Source of the DNA: Thermoplasmata archaeon
GTDB lineage: Archaea > Thermoplasmatota > E2 > JACPAO01 > JAHFTW01
DNA length: 43,547 nucleotides
NCBI GenBank assembly: GCA_023269235.1
Contig: JAHFTW010000001.1
Coordinates: forward strand, 1-43,547
Direction: 5' to 3'
In this document: one piece after another, positions 6,187-14,403 of the stretch
Position numbering within the stretch: the stretch's first letter is position 1
Layout of the letters: the number at the start of each line of letters is the position of its first letter
Made by a program: the position numbers and the translations under genes
The notes under the pieces: generated by a model
The model's database searches: none
The model's input: only the letters and a program-made list of their open reading frames with translations
Told to the model about the DNA's origin: nothing

Positions 6187-7821
6187 ATGAGCGCACGGAC
6201 CGCCCTTCTGCTTGCCACCACCCTCAGCCTGGTCCTGGCCTCCGGCTGCGCCACGCTCTCCGCGGGCCTCCAGGAAGGCACCTCCGCGGCCGCGCAGCAC
6301 GACCATGCCAGCATGGCCGGCATGGGGGCCGACGAGGCCGCGATGCACGGCGGCATGGCCGGCGACGACCACGACGCCCAGCTCGGTATGGACCGCCCCC
6401 ACTTCCTGCCGGCTGTGGGAACCGTCCCTTCGCAGCAGCAGGCCTCCAAGCTCGAGCGCTTGAGCCAGGTCACCATCACGAACGACACCATGGCCAACCC
6501 GAGCCACGGCGTGCGCTCCGGCAAGGGCACCCTCGCGAGCCCCTACCTCATCTCCGGCTACGACGTCACCGGCGACCTCACCCTCGCCGACACCGGTGCC
6601 TGCTACGAGATCAAGGAGAACTGGGTGGATGGCCAACTGCGCCTGAACTGGAACGGCCAGTGCATTTTCGTCCACCACAACTTCATCCGCGACCTCCGGG
6701 TCAACGAGAACAACGCTCGCACCGGCCTCGACACCGGCGGCCTCATCGAGCTGAACGTCATCAACTACGTCGGCCAGATTCGCCACTACGACGGCGAGTT
6801 CCGCGACAACGTCGTGGGCCCCCGCGATGACGCCAAGCTCCCCTACGGCCCCTTCAACGACCCCGAGAACGCGCTCCCTTTCGTGAGCGACACCAGGGTC
6901 CTCAACATTGACGGCTTCAACGAGGCGCTCTTCGACCACAACACCATCACCGGCTCCGTGGACCTCAAGCTGCACGGCCACCACCACTCCACCGGCTTCC
7001 TCGCCACGCACAGCCACTACCACGGCGACGACGCGGCCATCCTGGCCTCGATGCAGCACGACCACACCAACCGCTGGGAGTCCGTGAGCTTCACCGACAA
7101 CAAGGTCATCGACCCCACCGGCTACGGCCTGCGTTACACCGACGAGGCGCACGCCGGCGACGACCGCACCGCCAACTCGGAGACCACCAAGCAGCTCTCC
7201 GACCCCCACCAGCACCACACCGTCGTGGACATCAGCCGCAACCTCGTGCAGGGCGCGGGCGTCTGGGTGGACGTCTTCAACGCCGACGACCAGCTCCACA
7301 CCAAGCGCAACCCTGGCTGGTTCACCCTCGCCGACAACACCATCGAGGTCCAGCAGCGCGACCCCGGCGCCCTCGGCCTCGTGCCGTTCCAGCTCGGCGC
7401 CCCCGGCTACCAGGCCTCGGTCGGCCTCTGGGTGATGGCCGCAAAGGAGGTCCAGATGAGCATCACCGGCAACGTCCTGAGCTACCACGCGCGTCCCGCC
7501 TCGGCCACCTCGGGCGTCGCGGACCTGGAGGACCAGCTCCTCGGCCGGGGCGCCAGCCAGTCCACTGCCATCCTGCTCGACGGCGTGCGCGACGCCAACC
7601 TCACGGTGTCCGGCAACCGCGCGAGCGGCTTCGCCACAGGCATCTCAGCGGACAACCTGGACGCCAAGGCGCACTGGACCGTCTTCGGCAACGACTTCGG
7701 CGCCGCCGTCCACCCGGTGTACTATGACGACTCGGTGAAGAACCAGCCCGACGACAAGCCGCTCCCCGCCGGCCCCGCCTGGCAGGACGACACCCCGCCC
7801 GCCGCCGCGCACAAGCACTGA
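6187..7821 (+). CDS. His/Met-rich lipoprotein with right-handed beta-helix
   Basis: This 544-residue protein has a lipobox ending LVLASGC (Cys21), so it is predicted to be surface-anchored. Residues about 36-70 form a low-complexity His/Met/Asp tract (HDHASMAGMGADEAAMHGG and more) typical of copper or silver binding. The body has repeating N-x-(I/V) turns such as VHHNFIRDL, ELNVINYVG, FRDNVVG, FDHNTITGSV, FTDNKVI, ISRNLVQGAG, LADNTIEV, ITGNVLSY, VSGNRASGF and VFGNDFGAA, the pattern of parallel beta-helix (NosD/pectate-lyase-like) proteins. A further His cluster (LHGHHHSTGFLATHSHYHGD) lies near residue 265, and the C-terminus ends AAAHKH. ATG 6187 is preferred over the adjacent TTG 6184. Metal handling is an inference; no enzyme active site is recognised. 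Confidence 0.7.
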   Translation: MSARTALLLATTLSLVLASGCATLSAGLQEGTSAAAQHDHASMAGMGADEAAMHGGMAGDDHDAQLGMDRPHFLPAVGTVPSQQQASKLERLSQVTITNDTMANPSHGVRSGKGTLASPYLISGYDVTGDLTLADTGACYEIKENWVDGQLRLNWNGQCIFVHHNFIRDLRVNENNARTGLDTGGLIELNVINYVGQIRHYDGEFRDNVVGPRDDAKLPYGPFNDPENALPFVSDTRVLNIDGFNEALFDHNTITGSVDLKLHGHHHSTGFLATHSHYHGDDAAILASMQHDHTNRWESVSFTDNKVIDPTGYGLRYTDEAHAGDDRTANSETTKQLSDPHQHHTVVDISRNLVQGAGVWVDVFNADDQLHTKRNPGWFTLADNTIEVQQRDPGALGLVPFQLGAPGYQASVGLWVMAAKEVQMSITGNVLSYHARPASATSGVADLEDQLLGRGASQSTAILLDGVRDANLTVSGNRASGFATGISADNLDAKAHWTVFGNDFGAAVHPVYYDDSVKNQPDDKPLPAGPAWQDDTPPAAAHKH

Positions 7822-7876
7822 GACCCCGCGCGGGGACCTTCGATAGCCTGAAGCCCAAGCCCGCGCTGGCCGCGTT

Positions 7877-8566
7877 GTGTCCCAGACGCGGTGGTACCAG
7901 GAGCGGTCCAAGGAGGGCTACTACCTCCGCGCCAAGAAAGAGGGCTACCGCGCCCGCAGCGCGTACAAGCTGCAGCAGATCAACGAGAAGTACAACGTCA
8001 TCCGCGAGGCCGACGCGGTGGCGGACCTCGGCTGCGCCCCCGGCGGCTGGCTCCAGGTGCTCGTCGAGGCCGTCGGCTCCGGCGGCACCGTCGTCGGCGT
8101 GGACCTGCAGCGCATCAAGCCCATCCCGGGCGCCAAGGCCATCCAGGGCGACTTCACGGTCCGTGCGACGCACCAGAAGCTCGCGAGCCTGCTGAGCGAG
8201 GACCAGCGCAAGGGCCTCGACTGCGTCGTGAGCGACATGGCTCCCGACATGTCGGGCAACTATGACATCGACCAGTTCCGCAGCGTCCACCTCAGCGAGA
8301 TGGCGCTCGATTTCGCCACCCAGCACCTGCGCGAGGGCGGCCACTTCGTCTGCAAGGTCTTCGAGGGCGCCGACTTCCAGCCGTTCCGCAACGACGTGAA
8401 GACCCGCTTCAAGTCGCTCTACCAGTACCACCCGCCGGCCTCGCGCAAGCAGTCGAGCGAGATTTACCTCGTCGCGAAGGGCTTCAAGGGCAAGCCCGAG
8501 GAGAAGAAGGCCTCCAAGCCCGACGACGAAGAGCCCGTCAACCCCAGGCCGCTCGCAAGGCGCTGA
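7877..8566 (+). CDS. rlmE: FtsJ/RlmE-family rRNA 2'-O-methyltransferase
   Basis: The 229-residue protein is an S-adenosylmethionine-dependent 2'-O-methyltransferase expected to methylate the conserved uridine in the A-loop of 23S rRNA. It begins with the family N-terminus (RWYQERSKEGYYLRAKKEGY). It carries the catalytic K-D-K-E tetrad: Lys in RSAYKLQQI, Asp in VSDMAPDMSG, Lys in FVCKVFEG and Glu in SSEIYLVAKGF. The SAM-binding loop is DLGCAPGGWLQ. A Lys/Glu-rich tail of about 25 residues follows the domain. GTG 7877 is the start that yields the intact N-terminus. It stands 55 bases after the beta-helix gene, with a perfect CCCCGCGCGGGG palindrome in the gap. Confidence 0.92.
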   Translation: MSQTRWYQERSKEGYYLRAKKEGYRARSAYKLQQINEKYNVIREADAVADLGCAPGGWLQVLVEAVGSGGTVVGVDLQRIKPIPGAKAIQGDFTVRATHQKLASLLSEDQRKGLDCVVSDMAPDMSGNYDIDQFRSVHLSEMALDFATQHLREGGHFVCKVFEGADFQPFRNDVKTRFKSLYQYHPPASRKQSSEIYLVAKGFKGKPEEKKASKPDDEEPVNPRPLARR

Positions 8567-8600
8567 GCGGAAGGCGACCATTTGCGCAAGGCGACCGAAA

Positions 8601-8608
8601 CCTATTAG
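8601..8608 (+). promoter_or_regulatory. BRE/TATA-like element for lipoprotein gene
   Basis: CCGAAACCTATTAG ends at 8608, with a purine BRE-like CGAAA followed by CTATTAG. Its centre is about 28 bases upstream of GTG 8633, consistent with leaderless initiation. Confidence 0.5.
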
Positions 8609-8632
8609 CCGCCGCCGCGCGCCACGGCGATT

Positions 8633-10210
8633 GTGCGTGGAGCCATTTTGGCCGTCGTGGCGTTGCTTCTGGCCGGGTGCGCCTCCGTCGCCACGGTCCC
8701 CGTCAACCCCATCCGCGACGTAGAGCACCAGGAAATCTCTCTCCTCCCTGGGGACCGCCCTCTCGCGGGTATCCTGCGGCTCCACGAGGACAACCAGAAC
8801 GGGACGAACCTCGACCTCGGGACGGCGCCCCGCGAGCCGCCCCGCGACACCGCCATCACATTCCACGGCATCCAGGACGTCTACGACGAGTTTGCCCGTC
8901 CGCGGCCCGCCTATGTGTTCCGCGACGTGGAGCAGTTCTACCAGGAAGCCGACTCTCTCCTTGAGGCATTGCGGCCACAAGGCGGCTGGATCCAAGTCCC
9001 GTACGAGTACGCCTTCGACGCCGCCGACGGCCGCTTCCTCGGGCAAGTGGACCTCGAGCAGCACGCCCGGTTTTTCCCCCAGGCCGGAGAGGCCTCCCCG
9101 GTTTCCTCCACGATGTTCCTCTTCATGGTCCTGCACGCTGTCGGAGGCCCGCTCGGGAAGATTCCCTCGGACACGTGGGGAGACGGCAGCACGACCGGCT
9201 ACTCCTTAAGCCGCTTCGACGGCCCCGCCCCGCTCCCCGGCGCCTGCACGATGTGGGAGTTCCACTTCAACGCCGCCGCGGACCCTTTGCGCTCTCTGAC
9301 AATCCGGTTGGCCACACAGCGCACCCTGGTCTGCCTTGAGGAAGGGCAGTCGTTCCCGCTCTGGACCTGGTTCGGCTCGGTCGAGAACGGGGCCCGCTAT
9401 GCCCTGCGCACGTCGCCCTCGTGGGTCCTGCCCCCGCTGCAGGGAAGCCCGCGCGAACCGGCGCCCTACGCTCCGGTCCCGTGGATGGAGACTGGAGGGC
9501 TCGCTGGCCTCGCGCCGCCGTTGCTCGTGCCGCCCTCCAGCGAGGCGTGGGACTGGTCCGCCCGCCTGGCGCACCGCGTCCAGGCGGCCTACCTCGACCC
9601 GCAGTTCTTGCTCTACATGCGTTCAGCGGCCCCTGCGTACCTGAATTCTGCTTTCCTGGACGGGCCGGTCGGGTTCGTCGAGGTCCTGGGGGTTCCCCTC
9701 GGGCCCTCGGGGGTGTTCGACCGGATGTCGTTTCTCTTCGTCACGGACACAGCGACCACCCGCATCCAGCAGATCTACACGCGCCTCGGGACGCTGGAGC
9801 AGCCGGACACGGATGTCCCTGGGCTCGGATTCGACGGCACCGCCCTCAACCGGTACCCAGCACGCGCGGACCTTCCAGCGTTGGTGCCGGCCGGACAAGT
9901 CCAGGTCCAGCTCGCCCCGTTCAACCCAACGGGTGTCCCCACGGTCTGGGCCATCGTCTGGAGCGCCTCCTCCGTCCAGTGGGTTGTGGTGCCGGAATGC
10001 AAGGACCCCAATTTGGGGTGGGAGATTGTGGACGCCCGCGCAGGGGCCCTCACCGCGTATAAACGGGAGGAGACCCGAGACCCGAACTGCGCCGGTCCAT
10101 CCGCTACCAGAGCGCCTTCAACTGCGCCAAGCTGGCGTCCGTCCGCACCCCTTGCGGGTCCAGGTGCGTCCGCGTGGCCCGCAGCCCGGCTTTCTGCAGC
10201 CGTTCGATGA
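8633..10210 (+). CDS. Large lipoprotein of unknown function
   Basis: This open frame starts at GTG 8633 with a short signal and lipobox (VALLLAGC, Cys16), giving a predicted membrane-anchored extracellular protein of up to 525 residues. I recognise no domain. It is rich in Pro, Asp and aromatic residues and has three or four Cys (for example in GACTMWEFH, TLVCLEEG, VPECKDPN and DPNCAG) that could form disulfides. The last 36 codons overlap the 3' end of trm1 on the other strand by 107 bases, and this tail (PSATRAPSTAPSWRPSAP) reads like an antisense shadow. The true stop may therefore have been lost by a small indel, or the overlap may be genuine. Confidence 0.65.
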   Translation: MRGAILAVVALLLAGCASVATVPVNPIRDVEHQEISLLPGDRPLAGILRLHEDNQNGTNLDLGTAPREPPRDTAITFHGIQDVYDEFARPRPAYVFRDVEQFYQEADSLLEALRPQGGWIQVPYEYAFDAADGRFLGQVDLEQHARFFPQAGEASPVSSTMFLFMVLHAVGGPLGKIPSDTWGDGSTTGYSLSRFDGPAPLPGACTMWEFHFNAAADPLRSLTIRLATQRTLVCLEEGQSFPLWTWFGSVENGARYALRTSPSWVLPPLQGSPREPAPYAPVPWMETGGLAGLAPPLLVPPSSEAWDWSARLAHRVQAAYLDPQFLLYMRSAAPAYLNSAFLDGPVGFVEVLGVPLGPSGVFDRMSFLFVTDTATTRIQQIYTRLGTLEQPDTDVPGLGFDGTALNRYPARADLPALVPAGQVQVQLAPFNPTGVPTVWAIVWSASSVQWVVVPECKDPNLGWEIVDARAGALTAYKREETRDPNCAGPSATRAPSTAPSWRPSAPLAGPGASAWPAARLSAAVR

Positions 10211-11222
10211 GCACGTCGCGGCGCGGGGGCTGGCCGAGCTGTTTCTGAAGAAGGTCGGGGACGACCCAGAATGGCGGCGCGTCGGCCTCCTGGCGCAGCA
10301 GCGCGAGAAGCTCGAGCGTCTCCTTGCTCCGCGCGAGCGTCTGCCCTTCGGCGGCCGCCGCCATTGCGTCGAGAAGGGTTGCCTCGTGCAGCGAGCCCGC
10401 CCAGAGCGGGCCGGCCCACGGCGCGGCCGTCTGGTCCCGCAAGGCGATGCGGCCCAGGCCCTCGCCGTCCACCGTCGCGTTGGCGAGCTGCTTGAGCGCC
10501 ACGTCGGCGTCCTTCTTGCCGTCCTCGACGCGGGCGACGACGCGCATCCAGTGGCCGTGGCTAATGGAGAGGACCGGCGTCGCGACGCGGTCGAAGCGGG
10601 CGGCTGCGCGGGCTATCGCGCCGCCGAGGATGCGCAGCCCCACTTCGGAGCGCCACGCCTGCGCGTGCAGGCCGTGGTGGGCGTCGTAGCGGCGCCGGCC
10701 CGCCTTGGGGAACTTCCCCGCAAGGGCGCCGGTGTCGGTCGCGGTCGCGCACAGGAGGCCCCCGTGGCGCGTGGCGCGCACGGCGGCGTCGAGGAACGGC
10801 ATCGGGGAGCCGCACGGGTCCAGGTCCACGACGTCGAAGCGGCGGCTGGCGAGGAACAGGTGCGCGTCCCCCTCATGGATGGAGACCCGCGCGGCGGCGT
10901 CGTTGGCGGCGACGGTGCGACGGATGGCGGCGATGGCCTCGGGCTGCGCGTCGTTGGCGTGGACGAGGATGGGAGCGCGCACCTCGCGGGCCAGGCGGAC
11001 GCTGCGGGCGCCGGTTCCGGCGAGTGCGTCGGCGACGTCGATCTCGCGCCCCTTCGCCTTCGCGAACGCCTCGACGAGGAGGACGGAGAGGTCGCGGTTG
11101 AGCGCCATGCCGGGGTTGTAGAACGGCTGGCCCTTCGCGCGCTCGCCGGGGGAGCGGCTCGGCTTGTTCAGGTTCGTGGAGGGCGGGAAGAGCCGGGTCT
11201 GGCCTTCGACGACACCGTCCAC
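10104..11222 (-). CDS. trm1: tRNA (guanine(26)-N(2))-dimethyltransferase Trm1
   Basis: The 372-residue protein matches Trm1, which makes N2,N2-dimethylguanosine at position 26 of tRNA using S-adenosylmethionine. Evidence includes FYNPGMALNRDLSVLL near residue 40, the SAM-binding DALAGTGARSVRLARE, and the catalytic loop DLDPCGSPMPFLDAAVRA (about residues 118-135), the Trm1 version of the DPFGSP motif. CATATDTGALAG and the C-terminal tRNA-binding domain follow. The length is normal. Start GTG 11222 lies 25 bases from a TATA-like CCATAAG on the minus strand (11244-11250), which overlaps the stop of the preceding membrane-protein gene. Confidence 0.93.
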   Translation of the reverse strand: MDGVVEGQTRLFPPSTNLNKPSRSPGERAKGQPFYNPGMALNRDLSVLLVEAFAKAKGREIDVADALAGTGARSVRLAREVRAPILVHANDAQPEAIAAIRRTVAANDAAARVSIHEGDAHLFLASRRFDVVDLDPCGSPMPFLDAAVRATRHGGLLCATATDTGALAGKFPKAGRRRYDAHHGLHAQAWRSEVGLRILGGAIARAAARFDRVATPVLSISHGHWMRVVARVEDGKKDADVALKQLANATVDGEGLGRIALRDQTAAPWAGPLWAGSLHEATLLDAMAAAAEGQTLARSKETLELLALLRQEADAPPFWVVPDLLQKQLGQPPRRDVLIERLQKAGLRATRTHLDPQGVRTDASLAQLKALW

Positions 11223-11243
11223 GCCGCCTGCAGGGGGCGCTCG

Positions 11244-11250
11244 CTTATGG
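11244..11250 (-). promoter_or_regulatory. TATA-like element for trm1
   Basis: On the minus strand CCATAAG is centred 25 bases upstream of GTG 11222. It overlaps the TAA stop of the upstream small membrane protein gene, so trm1 probably has its own leaderless promoter inside the end of that gene. Confidence 0.5.
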
Positions 11251-11559
11251 GCGTTGGCCGGGGCCCTTCCGCCCAGGGCTTGCGTCGCGCACGTCGGTCG
11301 GCTCGATGTCGATGACGGTCTTCCCCGCGGCGGAGCGGCCAGAGGGCGGCGTCTGGAAGGTGTCGCCCATGTGGCGGTCCCACGCGGTCAAAACCTTGCG
11401 GGCGCGGCGGCGCAAGAACCAGAACCCGAAGGCGACGGCGAGGACGATGGCGAGCGCCACGCCCACGACGCCGAGGACGAAGTAGCCGAGGCCTTTTGCT
11501 CCGTACAGGACGACCAGGACAACGAGGAGGGCCAGGAGGATGGCGTTCCCAGTGCGCAT
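11245..11559 (-). CDS. Small two-helix membrane protein
   Basis: This 104-residue protein has two transmembrane helices, about residues 6-28 (ILLALLVVLVVLYGAKG) and 28-49 (VLGVVGVALAIVLAVAFGFW). A basic RRRARK stop-transfer and a hydrophilic 55-residue cytoplasmic tail follow. I recognise no family. It starts 10 bases after the THEP1 stop and is likely cotranscribed with it. Confidence 0.65.
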   Translation of the reverse strand: MRTGNAILLALLVVLVVLYGAKGLGYFVLGVVGVALAIVLAVAFGFWFLRRRARKVLTAWDRHMGDTFQTPPSGRSAAGKTVIDIEPTDVRDASPGRKGPGQRP

Positions 11560-11569
11560 CGCGGACCGC

Positions 11570-12142
11570 CTAGTAGTAGCTCGTCTGAAGGTGGTCCTTC
11601 AGGAGCTTCTCGATCTTGTAGGGCAGGAGGTTCTTGTTGACCGCCGTGACCTCGAGGATGCGCACGTCGTCGCGGCGGCGCAGGTCCTGCAGGAGCGGGT
11701 TGCGGCTCTTCTTGTGCAGCGTCATGATGACGGGCTTGGGGCAGTCGAGGGCGGCCTTGACGACGTCGTTGAACTTCTCGGAGTGCATCTCCATCTTGCC
11801 GACCTCGTCGATGATGATGATGTCCACCTCCTCGTCCAGGACCGCGTCGGAGATGGCCTTCACGCCGATGCGCTCCAAGGGGTCGAGCTCGACGAAGTAG
11901 TCGCCGTCGTCAGTCTCGGCCTTGTACTTCGTCTTGAACTGCTTGGAGGCGAAGACCTCCTTCTCCCCGGTGCGCCAGTCCTCGACGTAGAAGCCGACGC
12001 GGACGGAGCCGTCGCCGGGGCGGTAGGCACGCGTGATCATGCCGCCGATGATGAAGTCGTCCCGCTCCAGCTTCCGGCAGATCGCGGCCAGCGTGGCCGT
12101 CTTGCCGACATTGGGCAACCCAGTGATCCCAATCTTCGGCAT
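11570..12142 (-). CDS. THEP1-family P-loop NTPase
   Basis: The 190-residue protein is a nucleoside-triphosphatase of the THEP1 family. Walker A is GLPNVGKT near residues 8-15, Walker B is DIIIIDEVGKMEM (about residues 107-119) with the family-specific DEVGKME, and PVIMTLHKKSRNPL matches the conserved 'hkks' region. The length equals the family norm (about 180-190). Known members hydrolyse ATP/GTP in vitro; the cellular role is unclear and nucleic-acid modification has been suggested. ATG 12142 begins directly at the first strand (MPKIGITG). It is first in an operon with the small membrane protein at 11559. Confidence 0.9.
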   Translation of the reverse strand: MPKIGITGLPNVGKTATLAAICRKLERDDFIIGGMITRAYRPGDGSVRVGFYVEDWRTGEKEVFASKQFKTKYKAETDDGDYFVELDPLERIGVKAISDAVLDEEVDIIIIDEVGKMEMHSEKFNDVVKAALDCPKPVIMTLHKKSRNPLLQDLRRRDDVRILEVTAVNKNLLPYKIEKLLKDHLQTSYY

Positions 12143-12181
12143 GGTCTCGAACAAAGCGCTTCCGGGCCCCCGCAGGACCCC

Positions 12182-12204
12182 CCAACGGGCCGTTGGTTCA
12201 AAAG
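12182..12204 (-). promoter_or_regulatory. 15-base palindrome beside TATA-like element upstream of THEP1
   Basis: CCAACGG-G-CCGTTGG (12182-12196) is a perfect inverted repeat. On the minus strand it directly follows a TATA-like TTTTGAA (12198-12204), so it sits between TATA and the expected transcription start of the THEP1 operon. It is a good operator candidate. No regulator is identified. Confidence 0.4.
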
Positions 12205-12296
12205 CGGGATGGAGGGGGCGAGCCCTCTCCGGGCGGGCTGGACGGGGGCCTGAAGAGGGCCGCAAGACGGAAAGCGGGGTGGGGAGATGCCCTCCC

Positions 12297-13322
12297 ATGC
12301 GCGCCCTCGCCCTGTCCCTTGTTTCCCTCCTGTTGCTGGCCGGCTGCTCGGGGGCCTCCACCCCGTCCGGACCCGCCTCGTCCACGAGGCCGGACGGCAG
12401 CGTCGTGGCCGCCAATGCCGGCCTCCCGGCCCCGGTCTGGCAGGTCGGCGACTTCTGGAACTACACGGGCCCCTTCGGCGCCTTCGACTACGTGGTCTCC
12501 GCCGACGCCGGCGACGACTACACCGTGGACACGGACGCGGGCGGCGTCGCCTGGTTCAACACCCGCAGCGACATCAGCACGATGGGCGCCATCCGCAAGT
12601 CCGACCTCGCCGGTTCGCAAGGCCAGACCCGCGTGCAGTTCTTCGACTGGCCGTTGCGGGACAACAAGACCTGGAGCATGACCCTCGACGAGGGCCAAGG
12701 TGGCGGCACTCTCAAGGTCACTGCCAAGCAGACCGGGCCCGAGGCGTTCGCCATGACGGCGCGCCGCGACAACGGCACCGCGTACCTCAGTTACACCTAC
12801 GACAACAAGACGCGCTGGTTCAAGGAACTCGACTTCAAGGACGGCCAGGGCGCCTCCGCGTTCAAGGTCACCCTGCAGCGCTCCGGGAAGGCGTTCGCCG
12901 GCGACCTTGTGCGCTGGACCTACGACACCATCCTGAAGGCGTCGGGCGACCTGGCCCAGCAGACTCCCGGCACCTCGATCTATGGCGTCCCCGCCACCGC
13001 CACGGACGTCTACGTGGACCTGGAGGTCCGCTGCGCCTCCGGCTTTGCCGGCGTGGGAACGGGCCCGTTCCCGTTCGTCGGATCCTTGGTCGGAACGGAC
13101 GACCGCGGCGCCGGAAACCCGGGAACCCAATGCCCGGTGGAGGAGAGCTTCCATGGGGTCGCGGGCGCTTACCATGCCCCCGTCCCCGCCGCTGGGGACA
13201 CCGTGCGCGGCGAGAACTGGGGATACGACATCGTCGGCGGCGCTGGGACAGTCGGCTCGTTCGCGTTCTCCATCTACATCCGAACGGCCGCGCACTTCAA
13301 GGTCGGAGAGATTCCGAAGTAG
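12297..13322 (+). CDS. Lipoprotein, first of tandem paralogous pair
   Basis: This 341-residue protein has a signal peptide and lipobox LLLLAGC (Cys17). It shares a common plan with the next gene: PVWQVGDFWNYTGPFGAFDYVV near residue 45, then IRKSDLAGSQGQTRVQFFDWPL, DNKTWSMTL, DNGTAYLSYTYDNKTRWFKEL, and a C-terminal block with ATDVYVDLEVRCASG, PFPFVGSLVGTDDRG and GSFAFSIYIRTA. The final block resembles an extracellular beta-sandwich. No enzyme motif is seen and function is unknown. Start ATG 12297 gives the best signal peptide; upstream codons in the frame overlap the THEP1 promoter. Confidence 0.75.
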   Translation: MRALALSLVSLLLLAGCSGASTPSGPASSTRPDGSVVAANAGLPAPVWQVGDFWNYTGPFGAFDYVVSADAGDDYTVDTDAGGVAWFNTRSDISTMGAIRKSDLAGSQGQTRVQFFDWPLRDNKTWSMTLDEGQGGGTLKVTAKQTGPEAFAMTARRDNGTAYLSYTYDNKTRWFKELDFKDGQGASAFKVTLQRSGKAFAGDLVRWTYDTILKASGDLAQQTPGTSIYGVPATATDVYVDLEVRCASGFAGVGTGPFPFVGSLVGTDDRGAGNPGTQCPVEESFHGVAGAYHAPVPAAGDTVRGENWGYDIVGGAGTVGSFAFSIYIRTAAHFKVGEIPK

Positions 13323-13373
13323 GGCGCACGGCCCCACCGCAAAGCGCAAGAGCCACGCCAAGGGTCGCCAAGC

Positions 13374-14357
13374 GTGCGTAGTCTCCAGCTGGCGGTCGCC
13401 CTGCTGATGCTCGCCGGATGCGCCGGCTCCGGCGGCCCGTCCTCGTCGGGGCCTGCCGCCCAAGGAGGGCTTGAGTCCACCGCGTCAGCCATTGGTCTTC
13501 CCCAGTGGGCAGTCCGCGACGCCTGGACGTACAAATCGGGCGACGCCACCCTCACCTACGTCGTCACCGCGGACCAGGGCGCCGATTGGCTCATGGAGAC
13601 CGACTCTCCCGAGCGCGCGTTTGCCAACCTCCGCGACGACGTCAGCCGGCTTGGCCCCCAGCGCAAGGCCGACCTCGCCGGCTCGCAGGGCGCGGACCGC
13701 GTCGAGTTCTTCCAGTGGCCCCTCACGGACGGCAAGACCTGGACCACGCAGTGGGACCACCAACCCGTCACAATCAAGGCCCGCGTCGCCAACGGCGTCG
13801 CCGACCTGATGGCGCACGACCGCAACGGCACGATGGTGTACCACTACACGTACGACCCCGCCGTCCGCTGGTTCAAGGAGCTCCACCACTTCGGCTCCGA
13901 CGGCAAGGAGATCATCGGCTTCACGCTCTCGGCGGCGGTCCACAATTGGACGGGCAGCGTCGCGCGCTGGAAGCTCGACAACGTCGGCAGCCAGCACGGA
14001 GACCTCGGGGCGAGCCCGCCCTCCAGTTTCGTGAACTTTGATGTCCCGCTCGCCGCCACCGACGTCTGGGTGAGCCTGCGCGTAGACTGCGCCTCTGGCT
14101 CCGTCACGGCCGGCGTCGCGCCCTTCCCCGTCGTCACCACCGTCGCAGGCGTCGACCCGCGGGGCAACGGCATCAGCGGCACGCCCTGCCCGGCCAACCC
14201 CGCTTTCATCGAAGGCCCCGTTGGCGCCCCCAAGGCGCCGCCGCAAGGAGGCTCCACGGAGACCTGGGGCTGGTCCATGGTCGGGGCGCCGGGCAGTGTC
14301 GGCACCTACGCCATCGAGGTGCTGGTGCGCACACTGACGATGACCCCCATCGTCTGA
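13374..14357 (+). CDS. Lipoprotein, second of tandem paralogous pair
   Basis: This 327-residue lipoprotein (lipobox LMLAGC, Cys16) is a clear paralog of the gene 51 bases upstream. Corresponding blocks are PQWAVRDAWTYKSGDATLTYVV, QRKADLAGSQGADRVEFFQWPL, DGKTWTTQW, DRNGTMVYHYTYDPAVRWFKEL, ATDVWVSLRVDCASG, PFPVVTTVAGVDPRG and GTYAIEVLVRT. Conservation of WPL, the NGT...YTYD...RWFKEL core and a single Cys in the last domain suggests a shared fold. GTG 13374 is the start giving the signal peptide. Function is unknown; the pair probably arose by tandem duplication. Confidence 0.75.
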   Translation: MRSLQLAVALLMLAGCAGSGGPSSSGPAAQGGLESTASAIGLPQWAVRDAWTYKSGDATLTYVVTADQGADWLMETDSPERAFANLRDDVSRLGPQRKADLAGSQGADRVEFFQWPLTDGKTWTTQWDHQPVTIKARVANGVADLMAHDRNGTMVYHYTYDPAVRWFKELHHFGSDGKEIIGFTLSAAVHNWTGSVARWKLDNVGSQHGDLGASPPSSFVNFDVPLAATDVWVSLRVDCASGSVTAGVAPFPVVTTVAGVDPRGNGISGTPCPANPAFIEGPVGAPKAPPQGGSTETWGWSMVGAPGSVGTYAIEVLVRTLTMTPIV

Positions 14358-14403
14358 GCGGGCCAAGGGACAAGCCTTTCCGTCCCGCGGCGGTTGCAAC
14401 AGC

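Noticed and set aside
6037-7488. Upstream extension of the GAPDH frame to 7488
   Set aside because: The extension is antisense to the beta-helix lipoprotein, and the Rossmann fold begins exactly at ATG 6036.
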